Source: Eulemur rufifrons
Lineage: Eukaryota; Chordata; Mammalia; Primates; Lemuridae
DNA: 64,000 nt
NCBI RefSeq assembly: GCF_041146395.1
Contig: NC_090984.1
Location: 79,433,114 to 79,497,113, forward strand
Direction: 5' to 3'
A program made the position numbers and the translations under genes. Position 1 is the stretch's first letter, and every line of letters starts with the position of its first letter. Below are positions 11,247-23,541 of the stretch, one piece after another. The notes below the pieces were generated by a model that was given only the letters and a program-made list of their open reading frames with translations, ran no database searches and was not told the DNA's origin.

Positions 11247-11785
11247 TATAGATGGCTGTGTGACATACGCAATTGAATTTTATAGAAAAATAGGAAATGT
11301 TATATAAACTTAGTCTTCCTGAAACTCATTCCATAATGACCATAGTTTGATCTCTGTCCTATGATTTTGAAATTGTAGCTGATGGCCACATTCCCTCAAA
11401 GCAGCCAGAACAAAGCCTTTAGAAAGACATTTGGCAATATTGCTGTGGAAAATTAGGTACTATGCTGCTTGGACTTTATTTATAAATCCCCCACAGGTAA
11501 TTGCCCTGTAAATCAAATCAACCAAGTTTGGCATCAGACAACTTTATTTTCAAATAATATATCCCCTATTTACCACCTTCAGTGTTTTCAGTAATTTTAT
11601 TTACTCCTCATAGCCTCAATTTTCTATCTCCAAAATAAGACAGAACTACTTTCACAGAATGTTATTTGGGGTGCTTAAATGTTATTTTATATCTAATGTA
11701 GTTGAATAACTATTCAAGTATTTCTCACAGTACATGTGTTGAGGATGGTGATCATTCAATAGGACAGAAATTTTTTATTATTACT
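11247..11785. other. Unassigned sequence
   Basis: No gene or confident repeat. Ordinary AT-rich DNA between the hairpin and the nested L1 pair. Confidence 0.4.
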
Positions 11786-11789
11786 TCAG

Positions 11790-12655
11790 ACACGTATTTC
11801 CAGATTGCTTTTCAAAGAGGGTAGACAAATTTGCATTCTCGGCGGCAATGTATGTAAATGTCCATTTCATTGTTATTTAAAAATCATTGGGTTTTAATGA
11901 AATATTATTCACCCATAAAAAGAATGAAATCCTGTCATTTGCAACAACTTGTATGGAACTAGAGGGCATTATGTTACATGAAATAATCCAGGTACAGAAA
12001 GACAAATTTCACACATTCTCATTCATATGTGGAAACAAAAATTTTAAAAATTGAAGTCATGGAGATAGAGATTAGAATGCTGGTTACCAGAAGATGGGAA
12101 GGGAAATGGGAGGAGTGGATAGAATGGGGATGGTTAATCAGTACAAAAATACAGTTAGAATGAATAAGATCTAGTATTCTGTAGCACAGTAGGGTCACTA
12201 TGGTAAAAAATAATTTACTGTATATTTTAAAATAACTAAGAGTAAAACTAGAATGTTCCTAATATAAAGAAATAATAAATGTTTGATGTGATGGATACCC
12301 CAATTACCCTCATTGGTCATTACACATTAGATACATGCATCAAAACATCACATGTACCCCATAAATATATACAACATTTATGTACCCATAATAATTAAAA
12401 GTTTAAAAAAGTTAAAATACCTCATTTTTTAAACCTGTGTTAATTGAGGGTTTGAAAAATTATTTCACTCTATTTTAATTTTAATTTCTTTGAAAATTAG
12501 TGAGATTGAATATTTTTTCAAAGGTATATTTCATATTTGGATTTTAATAAATTGTCTCTTCACATACTTGGTACATTTAATAATTGTAATATATTTTCTC
12601 ATTTTATATAATAAATATATTAATAATTTGTCATACTTTTTTATAACTGGGCCAA
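11790..12655 (-). mobile_element. Old L1 (L1M-type) fragment split by another L1
   Basis: 11790-11885 (CAGATTGCTTTTCAAAGAGG and following) and 12460-12655 (TAATTTCTTTGAAAATTAGTG, then a T-rich stretch) are in order the reverse complement of old L1 ORF2 sequence near the C-terminus. The two halves are separated by a + strand L1 3' end at about 11888-12417. Confidence 0.65.
11888..12417 (+). mobile_element. L1 3' end (L1MA-like), 5'-truncated
   Basis: It starts in the last part of ORF2 (TGAAATATTATTCACCCATAAAAAG), passes the CTGGTTACCAGAAGATGGGAAG block of the 3' UTR, and ends near CCCATAAATATATACAACATTTATG with an A-rich tail. It interrupts the older - strand L1 and so is younger. Confidence 0.85.
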
Positions 12656-12659
12656 AATT

Positions 12660-15600
12660 TTTTGAACCAAATGAATGAACAAATACCATGAGTAATTTTT
12701 AACATCACAACTAGTTAGAAAAACGAAAGATAATATCCTTAAAACCTATTCATTTGTTACAAACTTTTAACTTTTAGTTTTGAAAAAATGAACATAGAGA
12801 ATTTAAGGAATTTTAAAAGAAAGACATCTGATTTGCATTAAAATCAGCGATTAAGTACACAGAACTATTCATCATAATTAATTAATGTGTGTGTATATAT
12901 ACATAAAATATATGTATTTATATGTTAAATATTTACAAATTTAATACATATAAAATCTCAGTAACATGAAAGTGTTGAAGTTTACATGAGTTATTGTTTC
13001 TACAGGTTATTTGGGTTTCATAAATTTAGAAACCATTAAAAAATGTTCACTGAGAATGAGATTTGACTAATCTTGAGATTTTCAATATTGAGTCTTTTAA
13101 AACACAGATTCAGTTAAAAAACAAGTCATTCATTACCACTATTGGCTTAGTGAGGGATCTTGGACGATTCATTGAAATCAGCCTGTACTTCAATTTAATA
13201 AAAGATTTAAAAATTTACATTGTATTCTATGAACATAACATGCTCCAGTTAAAGCAACACGATATGAAAATTTAAATTTAATAATAAATTTTAGTGTATA
13301 ATTTCTAGTGTTACTAGAGTTCTTTTCCTTTTATAATTACTTTTTCAGAACCTTCCCTTTAAATTGTGATGATCTATAATCTAAGAAGTACCTGTTACCA
13401 GATTAGTAATTTTTGTTGTATGCAAATTTGGGCAGCTATACATTTTGCAAGGTTAGAAGCTACTGAAATTTAAAATAAATCACAAACACTGACTATTCTT
13501 AACTGTTAGTGTAAGTCAATAGAAAAATACAATGCAATTCACGGTAATTTATTTTGCATATTACTTTTCGGGTAAATATTCCTTTAAGTAAGGATCAGGT
13601 ATAAATTCTGTTTTGTGCGCTCTTTCTGAAAGTTGAGTAATTATCTAACAAGCTCCACATGGGAGGCAGAAAGCAAACAACAGAGGGAACAGAGATGAAA
13701 ACAGGGCCACTGAATAGGAAACTTGGTATGTTAATTATAAATCTCTGACTTTTCTATGAACATCTGGATACCAGCGTCTTCTACGTGTACTTTTCTTTGT
13801 TGTATGTAATTCTTTTCATTTCCATGGATTATTCTGAGGCAGGTATCCCCTCTTATCAACTCTAATTATGTGTGTTGCAACCTGTTCACTGAGCTAATAT
13901 TCCTACAGTAAAATGCTGAGCAAACGGTAAAATAATTCTTTTTAGCATGAAGCCGTTACTAGAACAATATAGGCCTTGAAGACCTTTATGTCTGAAGTTA
14001 GGTTGTGCTATTATGAAGAAATCCTCATCCTCAGAATTTAGTGTTAACAAGTATATGTGCTCGCAGTGCCTTTCCACCATGGTAGATACAAGAAAAATGG
14101 TGCTTCAAGGCAACAGAAAACTTTCTTTCAGGAAAGGATATATTTAAGACACACTCTTAAGTCAGAAAAAAATAATAATAATGGCATTTCTTAAGTTGTT
14201 ATTAAATGCCCTGGAACAAGTATTTCCATAGCAAGAGGAGTATGAAATAAAGGGGCACAATGCTTAGCAAAATAAAAATATTAGGAAACAAACATTTCCA
14301 TTCTTGCAGTGAAAGAAGGAAAAATATATAGTTATAATGGGAAAGATTTCAGCATAGCAGTTTTTGGCATATAAATACCCTGTGTATCATTCCATATCTT
14401 GGTCTGAAGATTTTTTTAAAAAAAGCAATTTCATTATTTATTGCCATTACATCACCATTTACAGTTTATTAAACCACGGTTTATGAAACATGTAGCTAAG
14501 ATGGAGTCATCCAAGAGTTTAATATTTAACTGTTTTGGTACTTTTTCTTTTCTGTAAGATTTCTTTTCATTGTTATCATGTACTAGTACATTCATACCAC
14601 TCCAAGATAGCTAATTGTAGTCCATATTTGAAACGAAAGGAGTGTGTTCATTATTTAGGCATATTTCTTCCTAATTATCTCAGTTGGAGTTGGTCCACAA
14701 TATAATGGAACAAAGTTGCATAAAATGTACCTGGCTGTCTTCCCACTGACTGGTCTTTGCTGGATTGAGATATTTTAGAGCCATAGCAAATCCTAGAGTA
14801 TTGGGGATATCAAGGTGAGCATTATCCTTTGTATGCAGATCTTGCATATCTATTTCTTCTATTGGGAAATATTTAAAATTTATTTGATATTTTTTGTCTA
14901 AACACAGTTTTATCTTCTCCTATTTATGCAGAATTACAGTTGTGGCTACCAGTAGCCACAAAATTCATAAACACAATTCTTCCCTATTCTTCTAGCTCAA
15001 GAAAGTGTTTTACAGATGTAAGCAGGCAATTAAACTATTTTAATGTGCATTGCTAGAGTCTTAACAGTGGTTGTACTACAGCTCCCTACACTATCAGCTT
15101 ATATAACTATAGCTTCTAGCAATAGAGATGAGCAGAGACTAGCTATTCCAAACATAATGAGGAATAAATGGCACAACAGGAGCACAACCTACCCTTATCT
15201 TTTGATGAGTTTTTATACTTACTAAACCAGGACATCCAGGCTCTCTGCATCCAGAGAAGAGACAGTTCATAGGCACTGCAATTCCATGCTTGAGATTTTA
15301 CAAACAGATTTTCATTTTCAATCAGATTTAATTTATTCCACTACAACGGTGCATTCTCTCATTTTGTGTCCTGGCATTTATCTTTGTCCAGATAACCACA
15401 GGAATATATGCCCATATTTAACTTGAAGATGAAAGAAACTGTGAAATTTAGTAGATGTTGGAAAATACACCGACACTAAAAGTGTTTAAAGTGATTTTTT
15501 TTTTAAAAAAAATCTGCAAGTCTACTTCCACTGGAAAATTATTTGCAGATTTCCACAAAATAGTACGATAAAATATACAGGAAAACATGTATAATCCCCA

Positions 15601-16970
15601 CACATAAATCTGTGTCTCATCCTCTTTTAATTTAGGGCAAAAACTATGTTGCATGCATGTCCTCATATCCTCCTGGTTACTGAACTCCTTGGTTATTTTA
15701 AGTCTTTTGAAAGGTAAATTAATCCTGTGACTAAAGGACCATTTAGAGGCCTAAACCAGTAACAGGAATCCCTCCTCAATTTAGATTATCTTGGGTATTA
15801 TAACTTTAACCAGGACTCTTCTCTATTTGTTGAGATTAAGAAAATTAAGACTACAAGAGAATATCAAAAATGGTAGCTAAAAATATACAGTAATTTAGAT
15901 AGTTGAGCTAAAAACTGAAATAAAACTTCATTAAAAATAAAAATTTGACACTTAGCACCAAGGTCATGTTATCCAAATACTACTTGCCTCTTAAAAGGAA
16001 CCGGAGCTTTCTGGAGAAGTAGCAGACTTCTGGACTATGGGAGAATACATAAACATTGAGCCTGGGACATGTGCCGGCAAACACAGGTACTGTCAGAATC
16101 CAGCAGAAAGGGCTCCAACTCGTCTAAGATGCAGTAATTTTAGTATTGAAAGGAATCATGACTACAATTGATCAAAACACATGAAGCATTTAAAAATCCA
16201 TATACTCACAGTGGTACCAACAAAGATTAATAAAACCAACTCATTACAACTCAAGTTAGAACCAGCTTATTATATTCAGTGTTCATTAAAAAAAAAAAGA
16301 AAAAATACAAAGCATTCATCATGGATAATGAGGGCGAGTTCTTTTTTATTAAATATTTCAACTATTAATACACAAAGAGTAATAGAATTAGAAAATCGCT
16401 GTTTTGCAACCCTAATGAAACAATAAATGCAGGTAATGATCATCAGTGAATTTTGTTAGATGCAACATTGTTGGGGAATTTATAAAGCAGAAATAAAGGT
16501 AACAATCCCTGAAACTACTAATGAATTTTACTATCACTGAGAGTGGAATACCCAGATATTATGTGCTTCATGATATGATATGAAATCAAAAACATCTGAA
16601 CTTGAATATAATCAAACCTCTGAATATAACTACCAGTTTACAGGTAATAGATAGTAGCAGAATACATTACATGACATCATAAGAAATGACTCAGTCAAAT
16701 CCAAAATGTAGAACATTCTATTGGACAAATAAATCAGTTTCTTAATAACTCAATGGCATTTCAAAGAAAGAGGGTGGAACAAGGTGCATTATGGAATAAA
16801 AAAGACATCACCAATAAATGTAGTAAGTAGACATTGTTTGGCTCTCCTTAGAACAAACCAAGTCTGCTAATACATTTTAGAGCAAATCAGAGAAGCCTGA
16901 ATAGGAACTAGATATTAGGCACTATTAAGTATTTTGTTAGTATAATCATGATGTTAAATTGAGTACTATT
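12660..16970. other. 4.3 kb without genes or recognised repeats
   Basis: AT-rich with a TA/TG patch at 12885-12950. ORFs such as 13063-13275, 13886-14080 (minus) and 16181-16426 have no domain, no codon bias and no splice context that I can support. An enhancer could lie here but nothing in the bases singles one out. Confidence 0.4.
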
Positions 16971-16974
16971 TATT

Positions 16975-17356
16975 ATGAGTTTAACTGTGTCCCCCCAAAA
17001 TGATATGTATGAGTTCTAATCCCCAATACCTCAGAATTTGGAGGGAGAGTATTTATAAAGGAAAAGTTAAATGAGGTCAATTAACCTAAAGTTAAAATGA
17101 CTTCATTAGGGTGGACTCTACTCCAGAATGACTGATGTCACAAAGGGGATGGTTTGGACACAGAGATTGACACACAGAAGGAATATGATGTGAAGAGACA
17201 ATGGAAAAAGATAGCTATATACAAGCCAAGGAACAGTTTCTCAACACCTTCAGAAAGACAGCCTTGCTGGAACCTTGATTTCAGACCATGAGACAATAAA
17301 TTTCTGGTGCTTAAGTCATCCAGTTTTTTTGATGACAGCCTTAGCAAACTAATGCA
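16975..17356 (+). mobile_element. MLT1-type LTR (MaLR family), probably solo
   Basis: In order: AACTGTGTCCCCCCAAAATG, CTAATCCCCAATACCTCAGAAT, GGACACAGAGATTGACACACAGA, ACAAGCCAAGGAACAG, CCTTGATTTCAGACCATGAG, ACAATAAATTTCTGGTG (polyadenylation signal region) and CTAATGCA at the end. This is the layout of MLT1 long terminal repeats of ancient non-autonomous endogenous retroviral elements. I see no adjoining internal region. Confidence 0.8.
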
Positions 17357-17945
17357 CTACTCAAATATCCTTATTAGCTGGAAATACATTATGAAATATT
17401 TACACATGAAATGACATGTGTGAGATGTCCATTAAAATTGTCTAGCAAAAAAGTGAAAAAGAAGAAATGAAATAAGATTAGAAGCTTCATAATTATTGAA
17501 GCTGAGTTATGGGTATATAGGGTTAATTATACTATGTTGCTTTTTTTGGTGTGATTTAAAGGGTCCATTAGAAAGGTTTAAAAAAATAGAAAATAAATGC
17601 ATAAAATCAATGTTTGGGATTAAACATGAACACACTGCTGAAATTAAGGCTGTCTTCCAGAACTACATTCTGCCTCATGTGTATAGAACCAAAGCGCAAA
17701 CCAAAGAACTTAGTCAAAGAAATGCCACTCATTGTCTTTATCATGATGATTTATATCTCAATCCATGCCTTTTATAAAGTTGATAAGCTAACTCTAATAA
17801 CTAACTTTCTGAGAAAGCTTTTTATAAATACTATGAAAAGAATAGAAATATTTTATAAATCCAGTAAAAAAATACTAACTATCAAAGACATCTTTTTATA
17901 CATACTATAATATTACAAATATTCCTGGTGCTTCAGGGAAAGATA

Positions 17946-17949
<4 letters not shown>

Positions 17950-17979
<30 letters not shown>
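17950..17979. repeat. (CA)n microsatellite
   Basis: About 15 uninterrupted CA units. Confidence 0.97.
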
Positions 17980-18114
17980 GCCCCTCTTAACCTTTAGAGA
18001 TTCCAATTCATCCTCCAAGTTAGCACTTAGCAATCTGATGTTTCTCCATTGTAGTACAGGCTATAGTGAGACAAAGTAGACTTTTTCACTCTTTTAAAAA
18101 TATGTACCTGAAAA

Positions 18115-18136
18115 TAAATAAATAAATAAATAATAA
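18115..18136. repeat. (TAAA)n microsatellite
   Basis: About five AAAT/TAAA units, followed by a repeat of the neighbouring AAAAATATGTA word. Confidence 0.9.
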
Positions 18137-18600
18137 AAATATGTATGTGAAATATAAAGCTGTTTTTAAAATTTATTGATGATCAACACAGTGGATCCAT
18201 CTTGGTTTCATGTAAAAAAAAAAATTAGTTCTAGGAAAAGCCAAGGCGTCAGAGAGCAAAATGTATATTAAGCATCACAAAGAAAGAGAGAAAAAGGGCA
18301 CATTTAGGTAGCTTAGAAAAAGCAGTCCTAGACAAGGGATATGATTGACAAAATTAACTGAGTCACTACTCTCTCACAATACTATCTCAACCTTTTCTTA
18401 TGCCTTTATTTTGTCCCTCCTGGTTGCCAGTACCAATACATATTCTTTGGAATATGGCTGAGTGATACCGATGTTCAAGACGCCATTTATCATCTTAATT
18501 TTCACTGCTTACCCATGACTCTCTTTAAAAATGTGATTAGACTATATTCAGTTCATGAATACTTAGTTCTAGGTTTCCTCTCCAAATAAGGGATCTCATC

Positions 18601-18608
18601 CTTTATAG
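18601..18608. repeat. 8-bp target-site duplication of the hAT element
   Basis: CTTTATAG here and again at 18862-18869 directly after the element. Confidence 0.92.
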
Positions 18609-18861
18609 CAGCGGTTCCCAAATTTTTGGTACCAAGGACAGGTTTCATGGAAGGCAATTTTTCCAGTTGGGGAGGGGGGTGGTAAGGGAGGTGAGGTTCA
18701 GAGGCGGAGCTCAGGGAGTGATGAGAGCCATGGGGAGAGGCTGTAAATACAGATGAAGTTTTGCTGGCTTGCTTGCCTACTGCTCACGTCCTGCTGTGTG
18801 CCCAGTTCCTAACAGGCCTCAGGTGGTACCAGTCTGTGGCTGGAAGGGTTGGGAACTGCAG
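18609..18861 (-). mobile_element. MER1-type hAT-Charlie DNA transposon (non-autonomous), internally deleted
   Basis: The ends CAGCGGTTCCC and GGGAACTGCAG are imperfect terminal inverted repeats (9 of 11 match). The 8-bp word CTTTATAG flanks both sides (18601-18608 and 18862-18869), which is the hAT target-site signature. Internal blocks GACAGGTTTCATGGAAG, GAGGCGGAGCTCAGG, GGCTGTAAATACAGATGAAG and TTCCTAACAGGCC match the MER1B-like family, read in reverse. At 253 bp it is shorter than the roughly 340-bp consensus I recall. It has no coding capacity and was mobilised by an autonomous relative. Confidence 0.92.
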
Positions 18862-18869
18862 CTTTATAG

Positions 18870-19350
18870 AGCCTAGCACCAAAAGGAGATGTATAAAATG
18901 TGCAACCCTAAGACCTTCTTACTAACTTAGCATATTACCTGGCAACTTTATGATGCTATTTCATACAGCTGAGTGACACAATACTTAATGATTATTCTAT
19001 AATGAAACTAATATATCTGGGGTTAAAAGGTAAGAGAGGTCATGGACAAAATTACTCTAAAAAATCTAAATGAACTCTTTCAAAACTTTGGTGTTTTAAT
19101 TGCTCAGTAATTCCTTTTCTTTTTAACAGGTAGCTCCATAATTGTTTCTTGGATGTGAAAATTATTTTTGAGTACTGAACTATGGACTAGGAAACTACTG
19201 TAGCTCACCAGTTTGTAACAGTAGGTAGGTAATTGTATACATATATATAGAGAGAGCAAGAGATCCTATTATATATATGTGTACATATCCAATGTTCATC
19301 TTCTCCATCATATTAAATTACATTATATTATAATATTGTAAGGTGGAGTG
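18870..19350. other. Unassigned sequence with a TA/GA patch
   Basis: A short TATATATAGAGAGAG patch near 19238-19256 and TATA runs near 19270 are the only structure. Confidence 0.4.
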
Positions 19351-19351
19351 C

Positions 19352-20445
19352 AAGGATGATGTCTGTCTTGTTCATGCTGTATCTGTAGTCTTAAGAGTCC
19401 ATGTTGCATGAAGACCTTAATAGACATTTCTCAAAAGAAGATACACAAATAGCCACCATGTACATGAAAAAATGTTGAAAATCACAAATTATTGAGGAAA
19501 TGCAGATCAAAGCCACAATGAGACACCACCTCACTCCAGTTAAAATGGTAATTAGCAAAAAGACAAAAGAAAAGTGTTGGCAAGGATGTGGAGAGAAAGA
19601 GACACTTACTTGCTATTGGTGAGACTGTCAAATAGTACAGCCATTATGGAAAACAGTATGGAGGTTCCTCAAAAAATTAAAAATAGAACTACCATATGAT
19701 CCAATAATCCCACTACGGCTTATATATCCAAAGAAAATGAAATCAATATGTTGAAGTGATATCTGCACTCCCATGTTTAATGTAGCCCTATTCACAATAG
19801 CAAAGATATGGAATCAACTTCAGAGTTCACCAACAGATGAATGGATAAAGAAAATATGATATGTATACAAAATGGAATACTATTCAGCCATAAAAAGAAT
19901 AGAATCCTCTCATTTGCAGTATACAAATGAACCTGGAGAAAATTATGTTAAGTGAAATAAGCCAGACAAAAAAAAAGAAAGGTATAACATGATCTCAATC
20001 ATATATGTAATCTAAAAAAAAAAAGTGACTATCATAGAAACAGAGAATAGAACAGTGGTTACCAGAGACTTGGGAGGGGAAGAGGAAGGGAGTACTGGGG
20101 AAGGTTACTAACAGATACAAAGTTAAAATTAAATAGAAGGAATAAATTCTGATGTTCTACTGCATGATAGGATGACAATGCTTAATAGTAAAATACTGTG
20201 TATTACAAAATAGCTAGAAGAGAGGCTTTTGAATGTTCTCACCACAAAAAAAAAAAAAAATAAGTACAAGAGGTAACTACCATGATTTGGATCATTATAT
20301 AACATAGATATGTATTGAAATATCAAATTGTACCCCATAAATATGTACAATTACAATGTGTCAATGAATACATAAATAAAAACATTTTTAAAAGAATGCC
20401 TGTTACATCACTAAGCACTCAATAAATATTAGTGAAATGAAGAAA
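19352..20445 (+). mobile_element. L2 LINE 3' end, split by an L1
   Basis: The left half at 19352-19409 contains GATGTCTGTCTTGTTCATGC. The right half at 20392-20445 contains ATGCCTGTTACATCAC, then CACTCAATAAATATTAGTGAA. Joined, they read in order as the usual L2 3' end; the L1 at 19410-20391 sits between them. Confidence 0.7.
19410..20391 (+). mobile_element. L1 3' end (L1MA-like), 5'-truncated
   Basis: About 980 bp. It begins in the C-terminal part of ORF2 (AATAGACATTTCTCAAAAGAAG), passes the CCATATGATCCAATAATCCC and GGAATACTATTCAGCCATAA blocks, and ends in the 3' UTR with CCCCATAAATATGTACAATTA and an A-rich tail. A diverged 17-bp duplication (AAGAGTCCATGTTGCAT at 19393-19409, AAGAATGCCTGTTACAT at 20392-20408, 13 of 17 identical) flanks it. 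Confidence 0.88.
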
Positions 20446-20754
20446 TTAATTAATGTGTAACTAATCAAAGTTGTTATAATCCATTCTAGTAAAAAAAAGA
20501 GCACTAGGAATTTTTTAAATTGTTATTTGCCAAATTCATACTAATTCATCCTTTATTTTCAGTTAAGTCCCAAATTTCAACTAAACTGCAGTCTCCTATG
20601 GCATTAATACAAAATATATGGAGTCATGTTGACTTATCTATGGAATAATTCCTAATCTGTAAAAAGGCCATTATGTATTATGCAGATATCTATTATGTAT
20701 CTTGCTTGCTGATTTTTCACTCTGTTGAACCTAACTTTAGGAAAATAATAATCA
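20446..20754. other. Unassigned sequence
   Basis: Nothing recognised between the nested L1/L2 and the next L2 scrap. Confidence 0.4.
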
Positions 20755-20965
20755 CTTTACTCATGCATTCACTGAATGAACACTAAGCAGAATTGATGCA
20801 CAAAGCACACTCTTCTCAATGACACGGGAGAAAATTATGAATAGGGCAAAGTTCTTGTTATGGGTGAACAAAAACCTACCTTGTAGGAGAGAAAAGATAT
20901 GGACATAAATAAGTACTAAAATGCAAAGGGTACTAGTGATGAAAGAGTATAGACAAAGAATTACG
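20755..20965 (-). mobile_element. L2 LINE fragment, reversed 3' end
   Basis: TCATGCATTCACTGAATGAACACTAAGCAG, then an ACAAAGCAC..CTC block, then GGACATAAATAAGTA, follow the order of a reversed L2 3' end. Strongly diverged. Confidence 0.5.
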
Positions 20966-21589
20966 GGCGTTCAGTAGAATTTTATTGCCTGAAATGATCA
21001 GCATATTCTCTATGGGAGTAGTAGCTTTTGAATATGAAATGTCTGGGGAAATGGAGTTTGGATTTCCCCAAGTTGAAACTTTCAGTTTAGAAAGTCCTTT
21101 GCATAAAAATAAGTTGAGAAAATAAGCTCAGTGTAATACCAATTGTAAAGAGTGTACAAAACAGACCAGATCTGAAAAGGGGACAGGACAGGATTTCACA
21201 GATCCATGTTTGATTCGAAATAAAAAAGAGCAGATAAACCTCTCACTTTTAGTGTCTTTCCAGTAGCTATAACATGTTAGCTATAGATTATCAGAAACTG
21301 AAAGAAGAAAGGTTTTGAATAGTGATTTCAACTTTTCCCTGGTGATGTAAGTAACGCATTATTCCTTCAGTATTCTTCTTTATAACTAAAGGATTCTTCC
21401 CAGATAAAACTGCCATGGGTCTTATCTTCACTGTCAGAACTGCCTAAATAATTCATACAAAAATTTTGTTTCTGCTGAGATTATGTCAATAACTGAAGAA
21501 AATTAAATTTTGGCTTGAGATCTCTCAGTGGATTGCTTGGGTTGCTCTATACTCTACTGCAACACAGAATCCAAGAACTGAAGCAGTGA
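20966..21589. other. Unassigned sequence
   Basis: No gene or confident repeat. Confidence 0.4.
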
Positions 21590-22555
21590 TTGAAGCAGGA
21601 TTCCAAGTCTAATTGTAGTCCAACTCATCCTCATACATGAATCTCTCTACACCTTTCTTGACAAGTCTTGCCTCAATCTGAGCATCACTAGATATCTCTG
21701 ACAACCCTGAAAGAGAATTCTATTTGTGAATGGCTCTATTTCTTAGGAAGTCTCCCTGACACAGCAGAGCAATCATTTCAATTCTCTATGGAAGACTTCC
21801 ACTATAAGGATGATTCCTTTTCAACATGGCTACAACTCAAATATTTGAAGAGTTATGTCTCCTATAAATCTTCTTTCCAGACTAAACATTTCCAGTTCCT
21901 TAAACCATCTCTTATACAGTTATTTGCACTACTTTCATTGTACTCGTCATTCATTATGGAGCACATTTCTGTATGCTCATGTTCTGCAGATGTCTAGAAT
22001 GGATGACAAAGAGAGTTTGACCAATGCAGAATAGTCAGGAACTATTACATTATCTATTATGAACTAATCATTATACTAAACCAGTTTGGTATTTAGCTAA
22101 CCTTAAAACTTACTACTGGTCCTTCCTTCCTGTATAACTGTTAATACAAATAACAACAGCATGAGAAAATTAGTTACTTAGAATTATCAGGTTTTTTAAA
22201 AAGTCATTGTTTGTATGTGTGCAGTAAAAATTGTGTCTAAGAAAATGATTTCATATTAATTCTTATTCAATTTCATCTTAACTGCTTCATCCTATTAATC
22301 TAACCTATTGAGAAAATTAGTGCATCCCAATCCTATACCCAGATAATTCATCACTGTTTTCTTTATTTGTGGATTTTATCATTATTCTGTCTGTCAATCT
22401 CCCTTTCAACATAATGAACAAGAATTTCTAAAAGGACAAGATTGAAAACTGAACTCAGTGGAATATCACTAGAGATTTTCCCCCGGGGTGATGTACTTTC
22501 ATTAATAAGATCTGATGTCCAGCCGTTAGATAGATTTCTATGAAGAAAATTGCAT
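21590..22555 (-). mobile_element. L3/CR1-type LINE fragment
   Basis: Blocks occur in the order of a reversed L3/CR1 3' half: CTCTCTACACC..CTTGACAAG, TAGGAAGTCTCCCTGAC, AAATATTTGAAGAGTTATGTC, CTTTCCAGACTAAACATTTC, CAGTTCCTTAAACCATCTCT, CAGATGTCTAGAATGGATGAC, GACCAATGCAGAATAG, TTTCATCTTAACTGCTTCAT, and TGAACTCAGTGGAATATCAC followed by a CTAGAGA block. At nearly 1 kb it is long for so ancient a family. ORFs inside it (21788-21997) are coincidental. Confidence 0.78.
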
Positions 22556-22566
22556 TATTGAGGGCA

Positions 22567-22591
22567 ACACACATGCACATATGCACGCGCA

Positions 22592-22624
<33 letters not shown>
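22567..22624. repeat. (CA)n microsatellite, interrupted
   Basis: CA/CG/TA-interrupted lead-in, then about 13 pure CA units to 22624. It accounts for the valine/cysteine-rich stretch in the minus-strand ORF at 22538-22873. Confidence 0.97.
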
Positions 22625-22894
22625 GGGAGAAAATGAGAAAGTAGTTGTCATTTGTACAAGCAGTCTGAAAAAACAGAAATGTCTAGATGAGAGAGAATTT
22701 ATTCTACATTGAATAACTGAATAGACTATGATACAGAAAAGATAGAATACTAGAAGAAACTTTGCTGGGATGGGGTGTGGTTGGGTACAGATATATCTAG
22801 TGAAACTCTTGGAATATTTATTCTGGAAATAGGGAGAATGAGTTAAAGAGATCAGTTTGGAAATTATAGGCATAGTGGTGATCTAAGGAAGTGA

Positions 22895-23541
22895 TTCAGA
22901 TCATTTAAGGAAACTGAAGTGAAGGCACAGTTCAGGAAGCCCTTGTATTTCTAGAATGCTGCCAATGAAACATGGGAGACTGCAGCAAGGACTGTGCCCA
23001 GCAGATCCTTGAAGGCATGGCTGCCTCCAACTAGCTTTCAGAGGACATGGCCACCTGGCACAGCTACAGGTGTGGGATTTCAGCCTGGGACAGCTGTGGG
23101 ACCCACTGAGAGACCTTCTTGTCAAGCTGTGTGGGTGACAGTCTCACCCCAGTGAGCCTGGAAGGCAGAGAATTGAGCCAAAGAGGATTATTCCTGAACC
23201 TTAAAATCTCATGGAGTTTGTCTTGTAGTTTGGAGTTAGGGTCCACTATGCCCTCTTTCACGTTTCTCCCTTTTGCAAAGCAAGTGTGCCTGTCCCCTTA
23301 TGCCTGTATTTTGGAAGCACATAACATGTTTGGTTTCACAGGTTCATAGCTAGATAGCAATTTGCCTCAGGATGAATCTTACCTTGAGTCTCACCCATAT
23401 CTGATTAAGTGATATTTAGATGATACCTTGGGGATTTTAGACTTTAGAGCTGATGATGGATGGAGTTAAGACATTTAGGGCTTTGGGGGTGTAATTAAAG
23501 TATTTTGCATGTGTGAAATAGACAAATTTCAGGGTACCAGG
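22895..23541 (+). mobile_element. MaLR internal region, 3' part, decayed
   Basis: Blocks GGACATGGCCACCTG, ACAGGTGTGGGATTTCAGCC, AATTGAGCCAAAGAGGATTA, CCTTAAAATCTCATGGAG, CACAGGTTCATAGCTAG, TTTGCCTCAGGATGAATCTT, CTTGAGTCTCACCCATAT, GATGGATGGAGTTAAGAC and TTTTGCATGTGTGAAATAG match my recollection of MaLR internal sequence just upstream of its 3' LTR. It runs directly into the LTR at 23542. MaLR internal regions carry no intact viral genes; none is seen here. Confidence 0.65.

Larger units (their letters stand above)
17357..18600. other. Unassigned sequence with two microsatellites
   Basis: Apart from (CA)n at 17950-17979 and (TAAA)n at 18115-18136 I see no feature. ORFs at 17496-17777 and 17614-17910 overlap in different frames and have no recognisable domain. 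Confidence 0.4.

Noticed and set aside
17496..17910. Overlapping 93- and 98-codon ORFs
   Set aside because: Two frames of the same AT-rich DNA, with no recognised domain or splice context.
22538..22873. 111-codon minus-strand ORF
   Set aside because: Its centre is translated (CA)n microsatellite and the rest lacks any recognisable domain.
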